Shown here one piece after another: positions 14,045 through 22,024 of a stretch of 64,000 nt of DNA. A program made the position numbers and the translations under genes. The notes under the pieces are model-generated. The model was not told the origin of the DNA, searched no databases, and saw only the letters and a list, made by a program, of their open reading frames with translations. The DNA is from an uncultured Candidatus Saccharibacteria bacterium. Its GTDB lineage: Bacteria > Patescibacteriota > Saccharimonadia > Saccharimonadales > UBA4665. The number at the start of each line of letters is the position of its first letter. Position 1 is the first letter of the stretch. Where the stretch lies: the NCBI GenBank assembly GCA_937892705.1, contig CALBGR010000009.1, forward strand, positions 1 through 64,000, in the 5' to 3' direction.

Positions 14045-15085
14045 ATGCTGGATGATTTGAAATACATACATGAGCGCGATGCACAGGATGCGCTTGGTGT
14101 TGCACAGCGGCAGTGGCAGCAGTTAGAGCATGAGTTTGTTCCTGAACTTGGTAATTTGAGTAATGTCAAATACGACAATGTAGTGCTTGGCGGTATGGGA
14201 GGTTCAGCACTGGCTGCCCTTATTGTGCGGTCATGGCCAGGTATTAAAGATGTGCCATTTGAAATTGTGCGTGACTACGACATCCCGTCGTACGTTTCAG
14301 AAAAAACATTGTTCATTGCCTCCAGCTATTCAGGTAATACCGAAGAAACATTAAGTGCACTTGAGCAGGCCGAGGCGAAAAATGCTGTTATTGTGGTTAT
14401 TGCGCACGGTGGAAAATTGGAGGATATAGCAACACAAAAACAATATCCGTTTTTGAAACTGCCAGACACTGGCCAGCCGCGGTATGCCACACTGGTGGGA
14501 CTGAAGGCTTTAGTAACTGTGCTAGTGAGTGCGGGACTGGTAGATAAAGCGTATCTTGATGAACTGGTTTCCAGTGTAGAGTATTTCAAAAGTCATATTG
14601 CACAGTGGGTGCCGACGATTCCTACGGCCAACAACATGGCAAAGCAACTGGCACTTGAACTTATCGGTAAGTCAATCGTGGTGTATGCTGGCCCGAAACT
14701 GTATCCGGCAGCGTATAAATGGAAAATCAGTTTCAATGAAAATGCAAAACACGTGGCGTGGGTGAATCAGTATCCTGAGTTTAATCACAATGAATTCATC
14801 GGTTGGACAAAGCAGCCAGTCGATAAGCCTTATGCGGTTATTGATATTCGAAGCAGCCTAGAGCATCCGCGCACGCTAAAGCGTTTTGAAGTGAGTGAAC
14901 GGCTGTTGAGTGGTGTACGTCCAAGTCCATATGTCATTTTGCCGCAAGGCGGAACATTGCTGCAGCAGATACTTTGGACAACTGCACTCGGTGATTTTGT
15001 GTCAGTATATCTGGCGCTTTTGAACGGTATTAATCCTACACCAGTAGATTTGATAGAGAAGTTTAAACGCACGCTTGACGAATAA
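14045..15085 (+). CDS. Bifunctional phosphoglucose/phosphomannose isomerase
   Basis: 346-residue SIS-domain sugar isomerase of the archaeal/CPR type that interconverts glucose-6-P or mannose-6-P with fructose-6-P. It has VLGGMGGSALAALIV, IVRDYDIPSYVSEKTL, the phosphate-binding ASSYSGNTEETLSALEQA and the C-terminal FNENAKHVAWVNQYPEFNHN with the catalytic Glu/His region. ATG 14045 follows GGAGGTG by four bases. Earlier in-frame starts would place coding sequence over the divergent promoter and are rejected. It provides entry of hexose phosphates into central metabolism and nucleotide-sugar synthesis. Confidence 0.92.
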   Translation: MLDDLKYIHERDAQDALGVAQRQWQQLEHEFVPELGNLSNVKYDNVVLGGMGGSALAALIVRSWPGIKDVPFEIVRDYDIPSYVSEKTLFIASSYSGNTEETLSALEQAEAKNAVIVVIAHGGKLEDIATQKQYPFLKLPDTGQPRYATLVGLKALVTVLVSAGLVDKAYLDELVSSVEYFKSHIAQWVPTIPTANNMAKQLALELIGKSIVVYAGPKLYPAAYKWKISFNENAKHVAWVNQYPEFNHNEFIGWTKQPVDKPYAVIDIRSSLEHPRTLKRFEVSERLLSGVRPSPYVILPQGGTLLQQILWTTALGDFVSVYLALLNGINPTPVDLIEKFKRTLDE

Positions 15086-15105
15086 CCAATTGGTATACTG
15101 AAACT

Positions 15106-15783
15106 ATGAAGGCACGTGCTGCGACCGCTCCTTTGCGACAGGTCAGCAAATTGTTTCTGCTGGCTACTATGGTAGCTGCAGGGTTCTTTTTTATTGGGGC
15201 GCTGAGAAATGATAGTTTTGAATTCTGGTATTTGCTATGGAACTTGCTGCTGGCATGGGTGCCGTTTGGTTTGAGTGTGTGGCTTAGGTATTTGATTTAT
15301 ACACGCTCCTGGATGTCATGGCTGCCGTTTACGATGACGTTAGTATGGCTTGGCTTTTTGCCGAACACTTTTTATATGCTCACAGACTATATTCATTTGC
15401 AAGATAGCGTCCGCGTGGATCCTGTGTATGATGTAGCCATGTTTACCTCATTGATTGCGACTGGGGTGGGGCTAGGGTTTGTAAGTTTGGCAATTATTCA
15501 CAATGAACTGCGAAAGCGACTGCCTGAGCAGAGTGCGTGGCGGGTGGTTACTGTGATACTACTGCTTGCGAGCTTTGCAATATACGTGGGTCGGGACTTG
15601 CGATGGAATACCTGGGATGTTATCACGAGTCCGGCAGGAATTCTGTTTGATATTTCTGAGCGTATTATTCATCCGCTGGCGCACACCCAGACCTTTGTAA
15701 TCACTGCGACCTATTTTGTGCTACTAAGTGTGGGCTATTACTGTTTGTGGCGGGTAGCTGAACTGATTCGAACGAGGCGCTAA
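15106..15783 (+). CDS. DUF1361 integral membrane protein
   Basis: 225 residues with about six or seven hydrophobic helices. The stretches WLGFLPNTFYMLTDYIHL and YVGRDLRWNTWDVITSP are typical of DUF1361 proteins, whose role is unknown. TATACT ends six bases before the ATG, so the message is probably leaderless even though the preceding gene is only 20 bases away. Confidence 0.85.
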   Translation: MKARAATAPLRQVSKLFLLATMVAAGFFFIGALRNDSFEFWYLLWNLLLAWVPFGLSVWLRYLIYTRSWMSWLPFTMTLVWLGFLPNTFYMLTDYIHLQDSVRVDPVYDVAMFTSLIATGVGLGFVSLAIIHNELRKRLPEQSAWRVVTVILLLASFAIYVGRDLRWNTWDVITSPAGILFDISERIIHPLAHTQTFVITATYFVLLSVGYYCLWRVAELIRTRR

Positions 15784-15812
15784 TCTGTTGCTGATCTGTT
15801 ATACTTGAGGTA

Positions 15813-17483
15813 ATGAAAAAGGACATAGAAGCAGTTATTGCAAGGGCGTGCAAAAATGTATTCGCCGTTGACACCGAAGTAGAACTTACGCAGCCAGATG
15901 AACAATTTGGTGATTATGCCACCAATGTGGCGATGCGGCTTGCAAAGCAGGTTGGTAAAAGCCCGCGTGACATTGCAGAAGCGATTGCACATGAGCTGCG
16001 CAAGCATACCGATTTTGCTGAAGTATCAGTGGCGGGGCCGGGCTTTTTGAATATTGGTCTAACTGACAGGGCATTGGCTTCGCTGATTAACAAAAACCCA
16101 CCGCGAGTATTTGCAGATAAGCGGATACTGCTGGAATACTCTTGTCCAAACGCGTTTAAAGAGCTACACACAGGGCATTTGTATCAGACGGTTGTAGGTG
16201 ATGCGCTGGGCCGTATATTTGAGGCGGCTGGTGCAACCGTATTTCGCGCTAACTTTGGTGGCGACGTAGGACTACACGTAGCAAAGTGTTTGTACGGCAT
16301 GATACAGATGCTTGGCGGGGAACATCCAGAGAAACTGTCTGAAGTGCCTGAACATACGCGTGCGCAGTGGATTAGCCAAACGTATGTAAGTGGTGCAAAA
16401 GCGTACGAATCAGATGATCAGGCAAAAAAAATTATTGGTGAACTGAACAAGAAAATATACGCATTTCATACTGAAGACGATCATACATCGCCGCTTGCGC
16501 AAATATATTGGACGTGTCGCGAGTGGAGCTATGACTACTTCAAAGCGTTTTATAGCGACATCGAAGTAAAGCCGTTTGATAAATATTATCCTGAAAGTCA
16601 GACCGCTCGTCCTGGTGTGGAATTGGTTCAGCAAAACAAGCAGGTATTTGCTGAGAGCCAGGGAGCAATTGTATACGAGGGTGAAAAGAAAGGGCTGCAC
16701 ACGCGCGTGTTCATCACCTCGCAAGGCATTCCAACGTATGAAACAAAGGATCTCGGCGTTATTGTGTCTGAAGTGCAGGATTTTCCATATGATCAGCGCG
16801 TGATTACAACCGGGAATGATCAGTATGAATACATGAAAGTGGTGTTTGCAGCGCTTGAGGATATTGATGCGGAACTTGCCGCCAAGCAAACACACCTGAC
16901 TCACGGAACGGTGCGCTTTGGTGATGGTAAAAAAATGAGTTCACGCCTTGGTAATGTTATGCGGGCAGTGGATGTGCTTGAGGTTGTTGGTGAGGCAACA
17001 AAGCAGCTCAATGATGACCCAAGCTTGAATAAAGCTATTACACTTGGAGCAATTAAGTATTCGTTCTTGAGACACCGGCTTGGCGGTGATATTGCATTCG
17101 ATGTCAGTGAATCGGTGAGCTTGGAAGGCAATAGTGGTCCATACTTGCAGTACGCACATGCGCGGGCCCGCAGTATTCTTCGAAAAGCAGGTAAGAAAGC
17201 AGCGTATCCAGAAGCTGTGTCATTTGAGCCTGGTGAGCGTAGTTTGGTGCGTAAAATGACACAGTACAGCGAGGTCTTTACCAAAGCTGCAGTTGAGTGT
17301 ATGCCGCATCATATTTGTACGTATTTATACGAACTTTCTCAGGAATTTAACCGTTTCTATGAAAAACACAAGGTAGTTGGCAGCGAACGGGAAGCAGTGC
17401 GTCTGCAATTGGTTGCTGACTATGCTGATGTCTTGCGCAGTGGACTACAAGTACTTGGTATTGAGACACCAGAAAAAATGTAA
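15813..17483 (+). CDS. argS: Arginyl-tRNA synthetase
   Basis: 556-residue class I synthetase for tRNA-Arg. An N-terminal Add-1 domain (GDYATNVAMRLAKQ, GPGFLNIGL) leads to the HIGH-type CPNAFKELHTGHLYQTVVGD, the Rossmann core (FGGDVGLHVAKC), GTVRFGDGKKMSSRLGNV (KMSK) and the C-terminal anticodon-binding DALR domain. TATACT ends seven bases before ATG, so translation is probably leaderless. Normal length for the family. Confidence 0.97.
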   Translation: MKKDIEAVIARACKNVFAVDTEVELTQPDEQFGDYATNVAMRLAKQVGKSPRDIAEAIAHELRKHTDFAEVSVAGPGFLNIGLTDRALASLINKNPPRVFADKRILLEYSCPNAFKELHTGHLYQTVVGDALGRIFEAAGATVFRANFGGDVGLHVAKCLYGMIQMLGGEHPEKLSEVPEHTRAQWISQTYVSGAKAYESDDQAKKIIGELNKKIYAFHTEDDHTSPLAQIYWTCREWSYDYFKAFYSDIEVKPFDKYYPESQTARPGVELVQQNKQVFAESQGAIVYEGEKKGLHTRVFITSQGIPTYETKDLGVIVSEVQDFPYDQRVITTGNDQYEYMKVVFAALEDIDAELAAKQTHLTHGTVRFGDGKKMSSRLGNVMRAVDVLEVVGEATKQLNDDPSLNKAITLGAIKYSFLRHRLGGDIAFDVSESVSLEGNSGPYLQYAHARARSILRKAGKKAAYPEAVSFEPGERSLVRKMTQYSEVFTKAAVECMPHHICTYLYELSQEFNRFYEKHKVVGSEREAVRLQLVADYADVLRSGLQVLGIETPEKM

Positions 17484-17557
17484 GATTTATCGGTGTAGTC
17501 ATACGTACTGTAGGCTATAGTAGCGCATAGAGAGGAGAAAGGAGAGGAGTTTGCTGT

Positions 17558-17986
17558 ATGGCTCAAAAAACAAAATCCCCAAAAAAGACAGCAGATGCTG
17601 CAAAGATGAAGGCTCGAGCAGCTCGGATTAAGTCAAAAGTGCCCACAAAGCTTACAGAGGTGCCGCATAGCAAATTCAAGGGCTTTGTTGATTTTATTCG
17701 TGAAAGAGGTGTGGTCGGTCTGGCGATAGGTCTGGCGATTGGCACAGCAGCATCGGGGTTGGTGACGCAAATTGTCAATGCGGTGATTACCCCGACTGTT
17801 GGGTTGATTGTCGGCAAACATGGTCTTGATGGATTGAATACGACTATTACCATTGGTGATCGTTCTGAAATGTTTGCATTTGGTGATCTGGTTGATGCAC
17901 TGATAAAGTTTTTGGCAATTGCCGCGGTGATTTACTTTGTGGTGCTCGGGCTGAAGCTTGATCGGCTTGATAAGAAGAAAGAGTAG
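17558..17986 (+). CDS. mscL: Large-conductance mechanosensitive channel MscL
   Basis: 142 residues. A basic N-terminal extension (residues 1-45) precedes the MscL core: FKGFVDFIRERGVVGLAIGL is the amphipathic helix and TM1, VNAVITPTVGLIVG the pore end, and LIKFLAIAAVIYFVVLGLKL TM2. The channel opens under membrane tension to release solutes. It is followed three bases later by msrB, so they are co-transcribed. The N-terminal extension is longer than usual. Confidence 0.93.
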   Translation: MAQKTKSPKKTADAAKMKARAARIKSKVPTKLTEVPHSKFKGFVDFIRERGVVGLAIGLAIGTAASGLVTQIVNAVITPTVGLIVGKHGLDGLNTTITIGDRSEMFAFGDLVDALIKFLAIAAVIYFVVLGLKLDRLDKKKE

Positions 17987-17989
17987 CTT

Positions 17990-18388
17990 ATGCAAAAAAG
18001 TGATACTGAATGGAAAAAACTATTAACACCAGAGCAATACGCGGTGCTTCGTGAAAAGGCTACGGAAACACCGTTTAGCGGCAAGTATTTACACAATACC
18101 GCAGAAGGTATGTATACCTGTGTAGCGTGCGGCAATAGGCTATTCAGTAGTCAGACCAAGTTTGAATCTGGTACTGGCTGGCCGAGTTTTTATGATGTGA
18201 TAGACAAGGGTGCGGTCAAGCTGCAGCATGATAACTCGCATGGCATGCGTCGTATCGAGGTGTTGTGTGCTACATGCGGCGGTCATTTGGGGCATTTGTT
18301 CTACGATGCGTATGATCAGCCAACTGGCCAGCGGTTTTGTATCAACTCTGCGGCGCTTAATTTTGTGTCCAAAGATATTGAAAGTTAA
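17990..18388 (+). CDS. msrB: Peptide-methionine (R)-S-oxide reductase
   Basis: 132 residues reducing methionine-R-sulfoxide in proteins. Zinc Cys pairs CVACG and CATCG are intact. Also present are ESGTGWPSFYDVI, GHLGHLFYDA and the catalytic Cys in GQRFCINSAALNF. Three bases after mscL and overlapping the convergent HxlR gene stop by four bases (TTAA). With the neighbouring HxlR regulator and FMN reductase it suggests a small redox-response group. Confidence 0.96.
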   Translation: MQKSDTEWKKLLTPEQYAVLREKATETPFSGKYLHNTAEGMYTCVACGNRLFSSQTKFESGTGWPSFYDVIDKGAVKLQHDNSHGMRRIEVLCATCGGHLGHLFYDAYDQPTGQRFCINSAALNFVSKDIES

Positions 18389-18732
18389 CTATTAGACGAA
18401 GGATTGTAATATTTCGTACCCCACGCAGCCATTTGCTCAAGTATCGGTAGCAAGTCAGCGCCCTTTTGGGTAAGGGTATATTCAATGCGGGGTGGAACTT
18501 CAGCGAACTTTTGCTTAGTGATAATACCGTGCGATTCAAGATCATCCAGGCGCTGTGATAAAGTTCGTGGATTAATATTACCAACTGATTTTTCGAGCTC
18601 ACAAAAACGTTTCGGCCCGCTAAATAGATCACGCAGAATCAGGGCAGTCCATTTGTTGCCAATAATTTCCATGGCGCTGGCGATACAACCGGCGTGTGGC
18701 TCGATAGTGGTTTTAATAGGGGTAGGTTTCAT
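18385..18732 (-). CDS. HxlR-family transcriptional regulator
   Basis: 115-residue winged-helix DNA-binding protein: EIIGNKWTALILRDLFSGP, FCELEKSVGNINPRTLSQRL and DDLESHGIITKQKF are the HxlR signature. Cys at residue 16 (PHAGCIASAM) is in the position used for thiol sensing in some family members. It is divergent from an NAD(P)H-dependent FMN reductase gene, with a perfect 13-bp inverted repeat between, so it probably represses both itself and the reductase. The inducer is unknown; electrophile or quinone stress is an inference. Confidence 0.92.
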   Translation of the reverse strand: MKPTPIKTTIEPHAGCIASAMEIIGNKWTALILRDLFSGPKRFCELEKSVGNINPRTLSQRLDDLESHGIITKQKFAEVPPRIEYTLTQKGADLLPILEQMAAWGTKYYNPSSNS

Positions 18733-18742
18733 AACTTTACAA

Positions 18743-18785
18743 AGTATAGTAATGGGCTTATACTAATAATTGCCATTACTATACT
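18743..18785. promoter_or_regulatory. HxlR operator: 13-bp perfect inverted repeat
   Basis: AGTATAGTAATGG (18743-18755) and CCATTACTATACT (18773-18785) are separated by 17 bases, which include TTATACTAAT. The half-sites cover both divergent promoters, the usual arrangement for HxlR-type control. Confidence 0.85.
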
Positions 18786-18814
18786 AAATATACCATAAAT
18801 AAAAAGGAGGGAAG

Positions 18815-19402
18815 ATGAAATTACAGGTCATTGTTGGTTCAACGCGCCCTGAAAGAGTAAGTCACAAAGTTGCGCAGTGGGTAGCAAATGCAGCGCAAAA
18901 TTTACAAAATACCACAGTTGAAGTGGTTGATTTAGCTGATTATCCATTGCCGCTATTCGATGAGCCGGTGTCACCGCAATATAATCCGAAGCGTCAGTCA
19001 AATGAAGTGGCACAAAAGTGGCTGCATAAGCTCAGCGAAGCCGATGCATATGTGCTTGTCACACCAGAATACAACCGTTCGACCTCTGCGGTACTGAAAA
19101 ATGCGCTTGATTACGTTGATTTTCAGTTTGCAAAAAAGCCAGTTGCGATTGTGGCACATGGCACAACCGGTGGTGCAGCAGCTGTTAGTCATTTGCGTGG
19201 CATTATCCCAAGTCTGAAAGCGGTCAGTGTCCCAACTCCAGTGTATTTCAATGGGCAGGCTGGGGAAGTGCTGAATGATTCAGGTGAGCTCGTGGATGAA
19301 GCAGTAAAGAATGATCCATACGGTCCACAGGCAGCACTCAAGGCAGTGCTTGAAGAGTTGCAGTGGTATAGCGATGCGCTTGCTGCAGCTCGCCAGCAGT
19401 AA
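18815..19402 (+). CDS. NAD(P)H-dependent FMN reductase
   Basis: 195-residue flavodoxin-like oxidoreductase. The FMN phosphate loop VIVGSTRPERVSHKVA is N-terminal, and TPEYNRSTSAVLKNALDYVD is the family's second signature. It probably reduces FMN, quinones or azo compounds. AAGGAGG precedes the ATG. Under HxlR control from the divergent intergenic operator. Confidence 0.9.
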   Translation: MKLQVIVGSTRPERVSHKVAQWVANAAQNLQNTTVEVVDLADYPLPLFDEPVSPQYNPKRQSNEVAQKWLHKLSEADAYVLVTPEYNRSTSAVLKNALDYVDFQFAKKPVAIVAHGTTGGAAAVSHLRGIIPSLKAVSVPTPVYFNGQAGEVLNDSGELVDEAVKNDPYGPQAALKAVLEELQWYSDALAAARQQ

Positions 19403-19432
19403 TATGCGCATGTAACGCATAAAAACTGTTTC

Positions 19433-19526
19433 AAACTACTCCTTAGCTCTTCGTTTGGTCACAGTGTTCATAGTTACACACAACTTATCAGGAAGCTGTG
19501 TCTCAAATGAAAGCAAGGAGTAGTTT
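19433..19526 (+). ncRNA. Putative structured RNA, 94 bases, three stacked helices
   Basis: AAACTACTCCTT (19433-19444) pairs with AAGGAGTAGTTT (19515-19526). Inside it CTTCGTTTG (19449-19457) pairs with CAAATGAAAG (19504-19513), and CACAG (19460-19464) with CTGTG (19496-19500), leaving a 31-base loop. There is no T tract, and the gap between the FMN reductase and orn is otherwise non-coding. The strand is not certain because the pairing works on either. It matches no RNA family I recognise. Confidence 0.5.
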
Positions 19527-19599
19527 ATTTGTGCACAAAAGTATGCGATAACGGCACGTACATACTGTTTTTATTACTTTTTAGGTATAATAACCGGTA

Positions 19600-20151
19600 A
19601 TGATCGACAAAAAAGCATTTCCCACCAAGCTGTTTTGGGTGGATTTAGAAATGACCGGGCTGAATCCGGCCGAAGACGTCATTTTAGAAGTGGCGGCGGA
19701 AATTACTGACTTTGATTTTAAGACGCTTGCCAGCTATGAAGCTCGTGTACGCCAGGATAAGCACGTGGTGCTTGATCGCATGCAGAAAAACAGCTGGTGG
19801 CAGGAGTATCCAGAAAACCGCGATGAATTTATCAAGCGGCTTGACGAAGGCAAACCAAGCGAAGAGGTTGAGCAAGACTTAATTCGCTTGGTTGAGGAGC
19901 ATTTTGGCAATGAGCCTGCGGTACTAGCGGGGAACTCAATTCATAACGACCGTAAATTTATTCAGCAGTGGTGGCCGGCTCTAGATCTAAAGCTGCACTA
20001 TCGCATGCTTGATGTGAGCTCTTTCAAGGTGTTGATGCAGGGTAAATACGGCATAGAATATCAAAAGCGCGAAGTGCATCGCGCTTTTGACGACATCCAG
20101 GCATCTATTGCTGAGCTGCAAGATTACCTTGTTCGTTTGAAGACGGTTTAA
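19600..20151 (+). CDS. orn: Oligoribonuclease
   Basis: 183-residue DEDDh 3'-5' exonuclease degrading 2-5-mer RNAs to nucleotides. Active-site motifs: FWVDLEMTGLNP, LAGNSIHNDRKFI and VHRAFDDIQASI. Normal length. TATAAT ends eight bases before the ATG, predicting a leaderless mRNA. The stop overlaps that of the convergent small gene by four bases (TTAA). It complements PNPase and RNase J found later in the window. Confidence 0.96.
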   Translation: MIDKKAFPTKLFWVDLEMTGLNPAEDVILEVAAEITDFDFKTLASYEARVRQDKHVVLDRMQKNSWWQEYPENRDEFIKRLDEGKPSEEVEQDLIRLVEEHFGNEPAVLAGNSIHNDRKFIQQWWPALDLKLHYRMLDVSSFKVLMQGKYGIEYQKREVHRAFDDIQASIAELQDYLVRLKTV

Positions 20152-20459
20152 GGCGTAATCTCTGTAGGGGCGAGTCGCCGCACCGTTATTTCCTGTGGAG
20201 GATTTGAAAGGTCTTCAACAGAGATACGTATTGTTTCTGCTGCTAAGTCTGCTTCACCTGGTTCTAGTTCCAATCTTCCTTTTTGTACCAACGGAAAATC
20301 AGGTGGTAGATGGACATCTGCTGCATGGAGTGCGTTTCTGCCCAGGCCAGCTTCTCGTTTAGCCTCTTGTATACGTTGCTCTTCTCGTGCTGCGTGGATT
20401 TCAGCAAGTCGAGCGTGATTTTCTTCTGATCCAAGTGCTTCTTTTGTAAATAGTTTCAT
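20148..20459 (-). CDS. Small charged protein of unknown function
   Basis: 103 residues, Glu/Arg/Ala-rich and without transmembrane segments. The front half (ALGSEENHARLAEIHAARE) is helical, the back half has beta-like character (RISVEDLSNPPQEITVRRL). A good promoter lies about 70 bases upstream. No family recognised. Confidence 0.6.
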   Translation of the reverse strand: MKLFTKEALGSEENHARLAEIHAAREEQRIQEAKREAGLGRNALHAADVHLPPDFPLVQKGRLELEPGEADLAAETIRISVEDLSNPPQEITVRRLAPTEITP

Positions 20460-20526
20460 AGTTTTTGTTTTTTATTTTTATTAATTTTTGTTTGAAAGTG
20501 TTTGTAGTAAACCTTTCTGATTATAA

Positions 20527-20555
20527 ATACTAGCACAGAATTGTTAAATTGTCAA
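20527..20555 (-). promoter_or_regulatory. Promoter of the small charged protein gene
   Basis: Minus strand TTGACA (20550-20555), 17-base spacer, TAGTAT (20527-20532). Confidence 0.7.
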
Positions 20556-20591
20556 TACAGTTGCACAGCAGTTATGCAATGAGATAAGTAT

Positions 20592-20891
20592 CTATTTTGG
20601 GCTACCTGTAACAACCCAAGTTATAATATATACAATAGTTGACAATACGATACCACTAATAAATGCCACAGAAAGGCTTAGTAGCTGATAGTTTTTATTC
20701 AGCCATGCTACAAATACACCCTTTGGAAAAAGACCAAATATTGTACGTTCCAGAAAATCCGATGCTTGATAAGGATTTGTGACTATACGTCTCTTATTAC
20801 TCTGTCCCGGAATGTCTTCATGCCATAGATAATCATTAGCTTTTGCTAATATATATCTCATATCCTTACTATTAATTCCGTTTTTTGGCAT
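20592..20891 (-). CDS. Small protein with C-terminal membrane helix
   Basis: 99 residues, unrecognised. The front is soluble (MPKNGINSKDMRYILAKAND) and a transmembrane helix follows near residues 69-93 (LSLSVAFISGIVLSTIVYII). Its start lies inside the end of the 44-residue ORF upstream (20-base overlap), suggesting translational coupling. Confidence 0.6.
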   Translation of the reverse strand: MPKNGINSKDMRYILAKANDYLWHEDIPGQSNKRRIVTNPYQASDFLERTIFGLFPKGVFVAWLNKNYQLLSLSVAFISGIVLSTIVYIITWVVTGSPK

Positions 20892-21006
20892 AAGTATTTA
20901 AAATTGCCTGGTATTCTTCGTCGTTGCTAAACTGAAGCTCCTTGGGTGTTCCTTCTGTTTCATAAACATATCTAACAAAGTCTCGTACTTTTAGTAATAG
21001 TGCCAT
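20872..21006 (-). CDS. 44-residue ORF coupled to the gene at 20592
   Basis: Short ORF MALLLKVRDFVRYVYETEGT ending in YAKKRN. It overlaps the next gene's start by 20 bases. Amino-acid composition is protein-like, and a dyad GCCATG-N7-CATGGC surrounds the start codon. No clear ribosome site; no family recognised. Confidence 0.5.
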   Translation of the reverse strand: MALLLKVRDFVRYVYETEGTPKELQFSNDEEYQAILNTYAKKRN

Positions 21007-21115
21007 GGTCAAATCATGGCAGATAGTCAACAAAAGTTGATAAATATTTTATTCCGAAAATATACAACAATTTACTAAGTGTAAGAATCTTATTGTAGGT
21101 AGTAGCCTTTTTGTG

Positions 21116-21979
21116 TTACTCAGCAAGTTGCGAATAAATGGTTTGAGCAAAATCGGCGATGTGAGCGCTTTTGGCGCCATTGCCGCCGAGAATACTCACA
21201 ATATATTCCCGGCCATTTGGTAACGTAATGATACCGGTGTCGTGCCATTCTTTGGGGTCGTTAAAGCCGACTTTATTGGCAACGGTTGCCTGGGGCATGC
21301 CTTTTGGCAGGCCTGTGCGGTAGATTTGTGTTTTCATGGCATCGAGCAAAAAGTCGGTGTTTTCTACGTTGAGGTCTTGTTTTGCTTGCAGGCGGATAAG
21401 TATGGTTGCAGCATCTTGAGCGCTGGTAACAAAAGCCGGAAAAGCAGTGTTTGTGAGTGCAAAATCGGTGTTCAGCCGCTCGGTAAGGGCAGCTTGTCCC
21501 ATATTGTTGAGTACTTTTTCGCCGCAGGGGCTATCTGATGAGTGAATCATTTTATAAATACATTGCCGCAAGACATGGCCAGGCAGTACAACTTGGTTGG
21601 GATCTTGGGTGCCGTTTTGGATGTCAAGCAGTGCTACGTATGCGACATAGAGCTTGTAGATACTCGCGGTGAAAAACTGCTTATCAGGCTGATGGCTGGC
21701 AATAACGGTTTTGTAAGCAGGGTCATATACTACAATGCCGTAATCAGCCGACTGGCGAGCAACCCATGCATCAACAGTAGGCTGTAGATCAATTTTTGGA
21801 AGCTGTGACGTGGGCTGTTTTGCTGTTTTTTGTGGTTTGGAGGCGGGGGATTCAAGTTTATCAGCGCGCAGCCACATAAAACTGCCGATACCTACTATAA
21901 TGAGTGCAACAAGCAAAACTCCTATGACAATGGAGCGTGTACGGACTGTTTTACGGTGTTGTGGGGGGTGTTTCTGCAT
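21116..21979 (-). CDS. Membrane-anchored class A beta-lactamase-fold serine hydrolase
   Basis: 287 residues. A signal anchor (about 15-37, IVIGVLLVALIIVGIGSFMW) precedes an extracytoplasmic domain. The catalytic SxxK is FFTASIYKLYVAY, SDS in IHSSDSPCGEKVL takes the place of SDN, and TVANKVGFNDP that of the KTG region. Similar proteins are penicillin-interactive hydrolases; true beta-lactamase activity is not shown by the sequence, and a wall-related role is as likely. ATG 21979 is chosen because TATACT ends six bases upstream. Divergent from the CapA-like gene. Confidence 0.83.
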   Translation of the reverse strand: MQKHPPQHRKTVRTRSIVIGVLLVALIIVGIGSFMWLRADKLESPASKPQKTAKQPTSQLPKIDLQPTVDAWVARQSADYGIVVYDPAYKTVIASHQPDKQFFTASIYKLYVAYVALLDIQNGTQDPNQVVLPGHVLRQCIYKMIHSSDSPCGEKVLNNMGQAALTERLNTDFALTNTAFPAFVTSAQDAATILIRLQAKQDLNVENTDFLLDAMKTQIYRTGLPKGMPQATVANKVGFNDPKEWHDTGIITLPNGREYIVSILGGNGAKSAHIADFAQTIYSQLAE

Positions 21980-22024
21980 GATCTTAGTATACATTCTCAT
22001 GCTTAGTGTATACTGAGCATCAAG

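Noticed and set aside
19433..19526. Signal recognition particle RNA, 6S RNA or tmRNA
   Set aside because: No SRP tetraloop domain, no 6S central bubble of the right size, no tRNA-like end; the length is also too short for tmRNA.
21116..21979. Antibiotic-resistance beta-lactamase
   Set aside because: SDN reads SDS and the KTG region is altered; membrane anchoring and context fit a housekeeping wall hydrolase as well or better.
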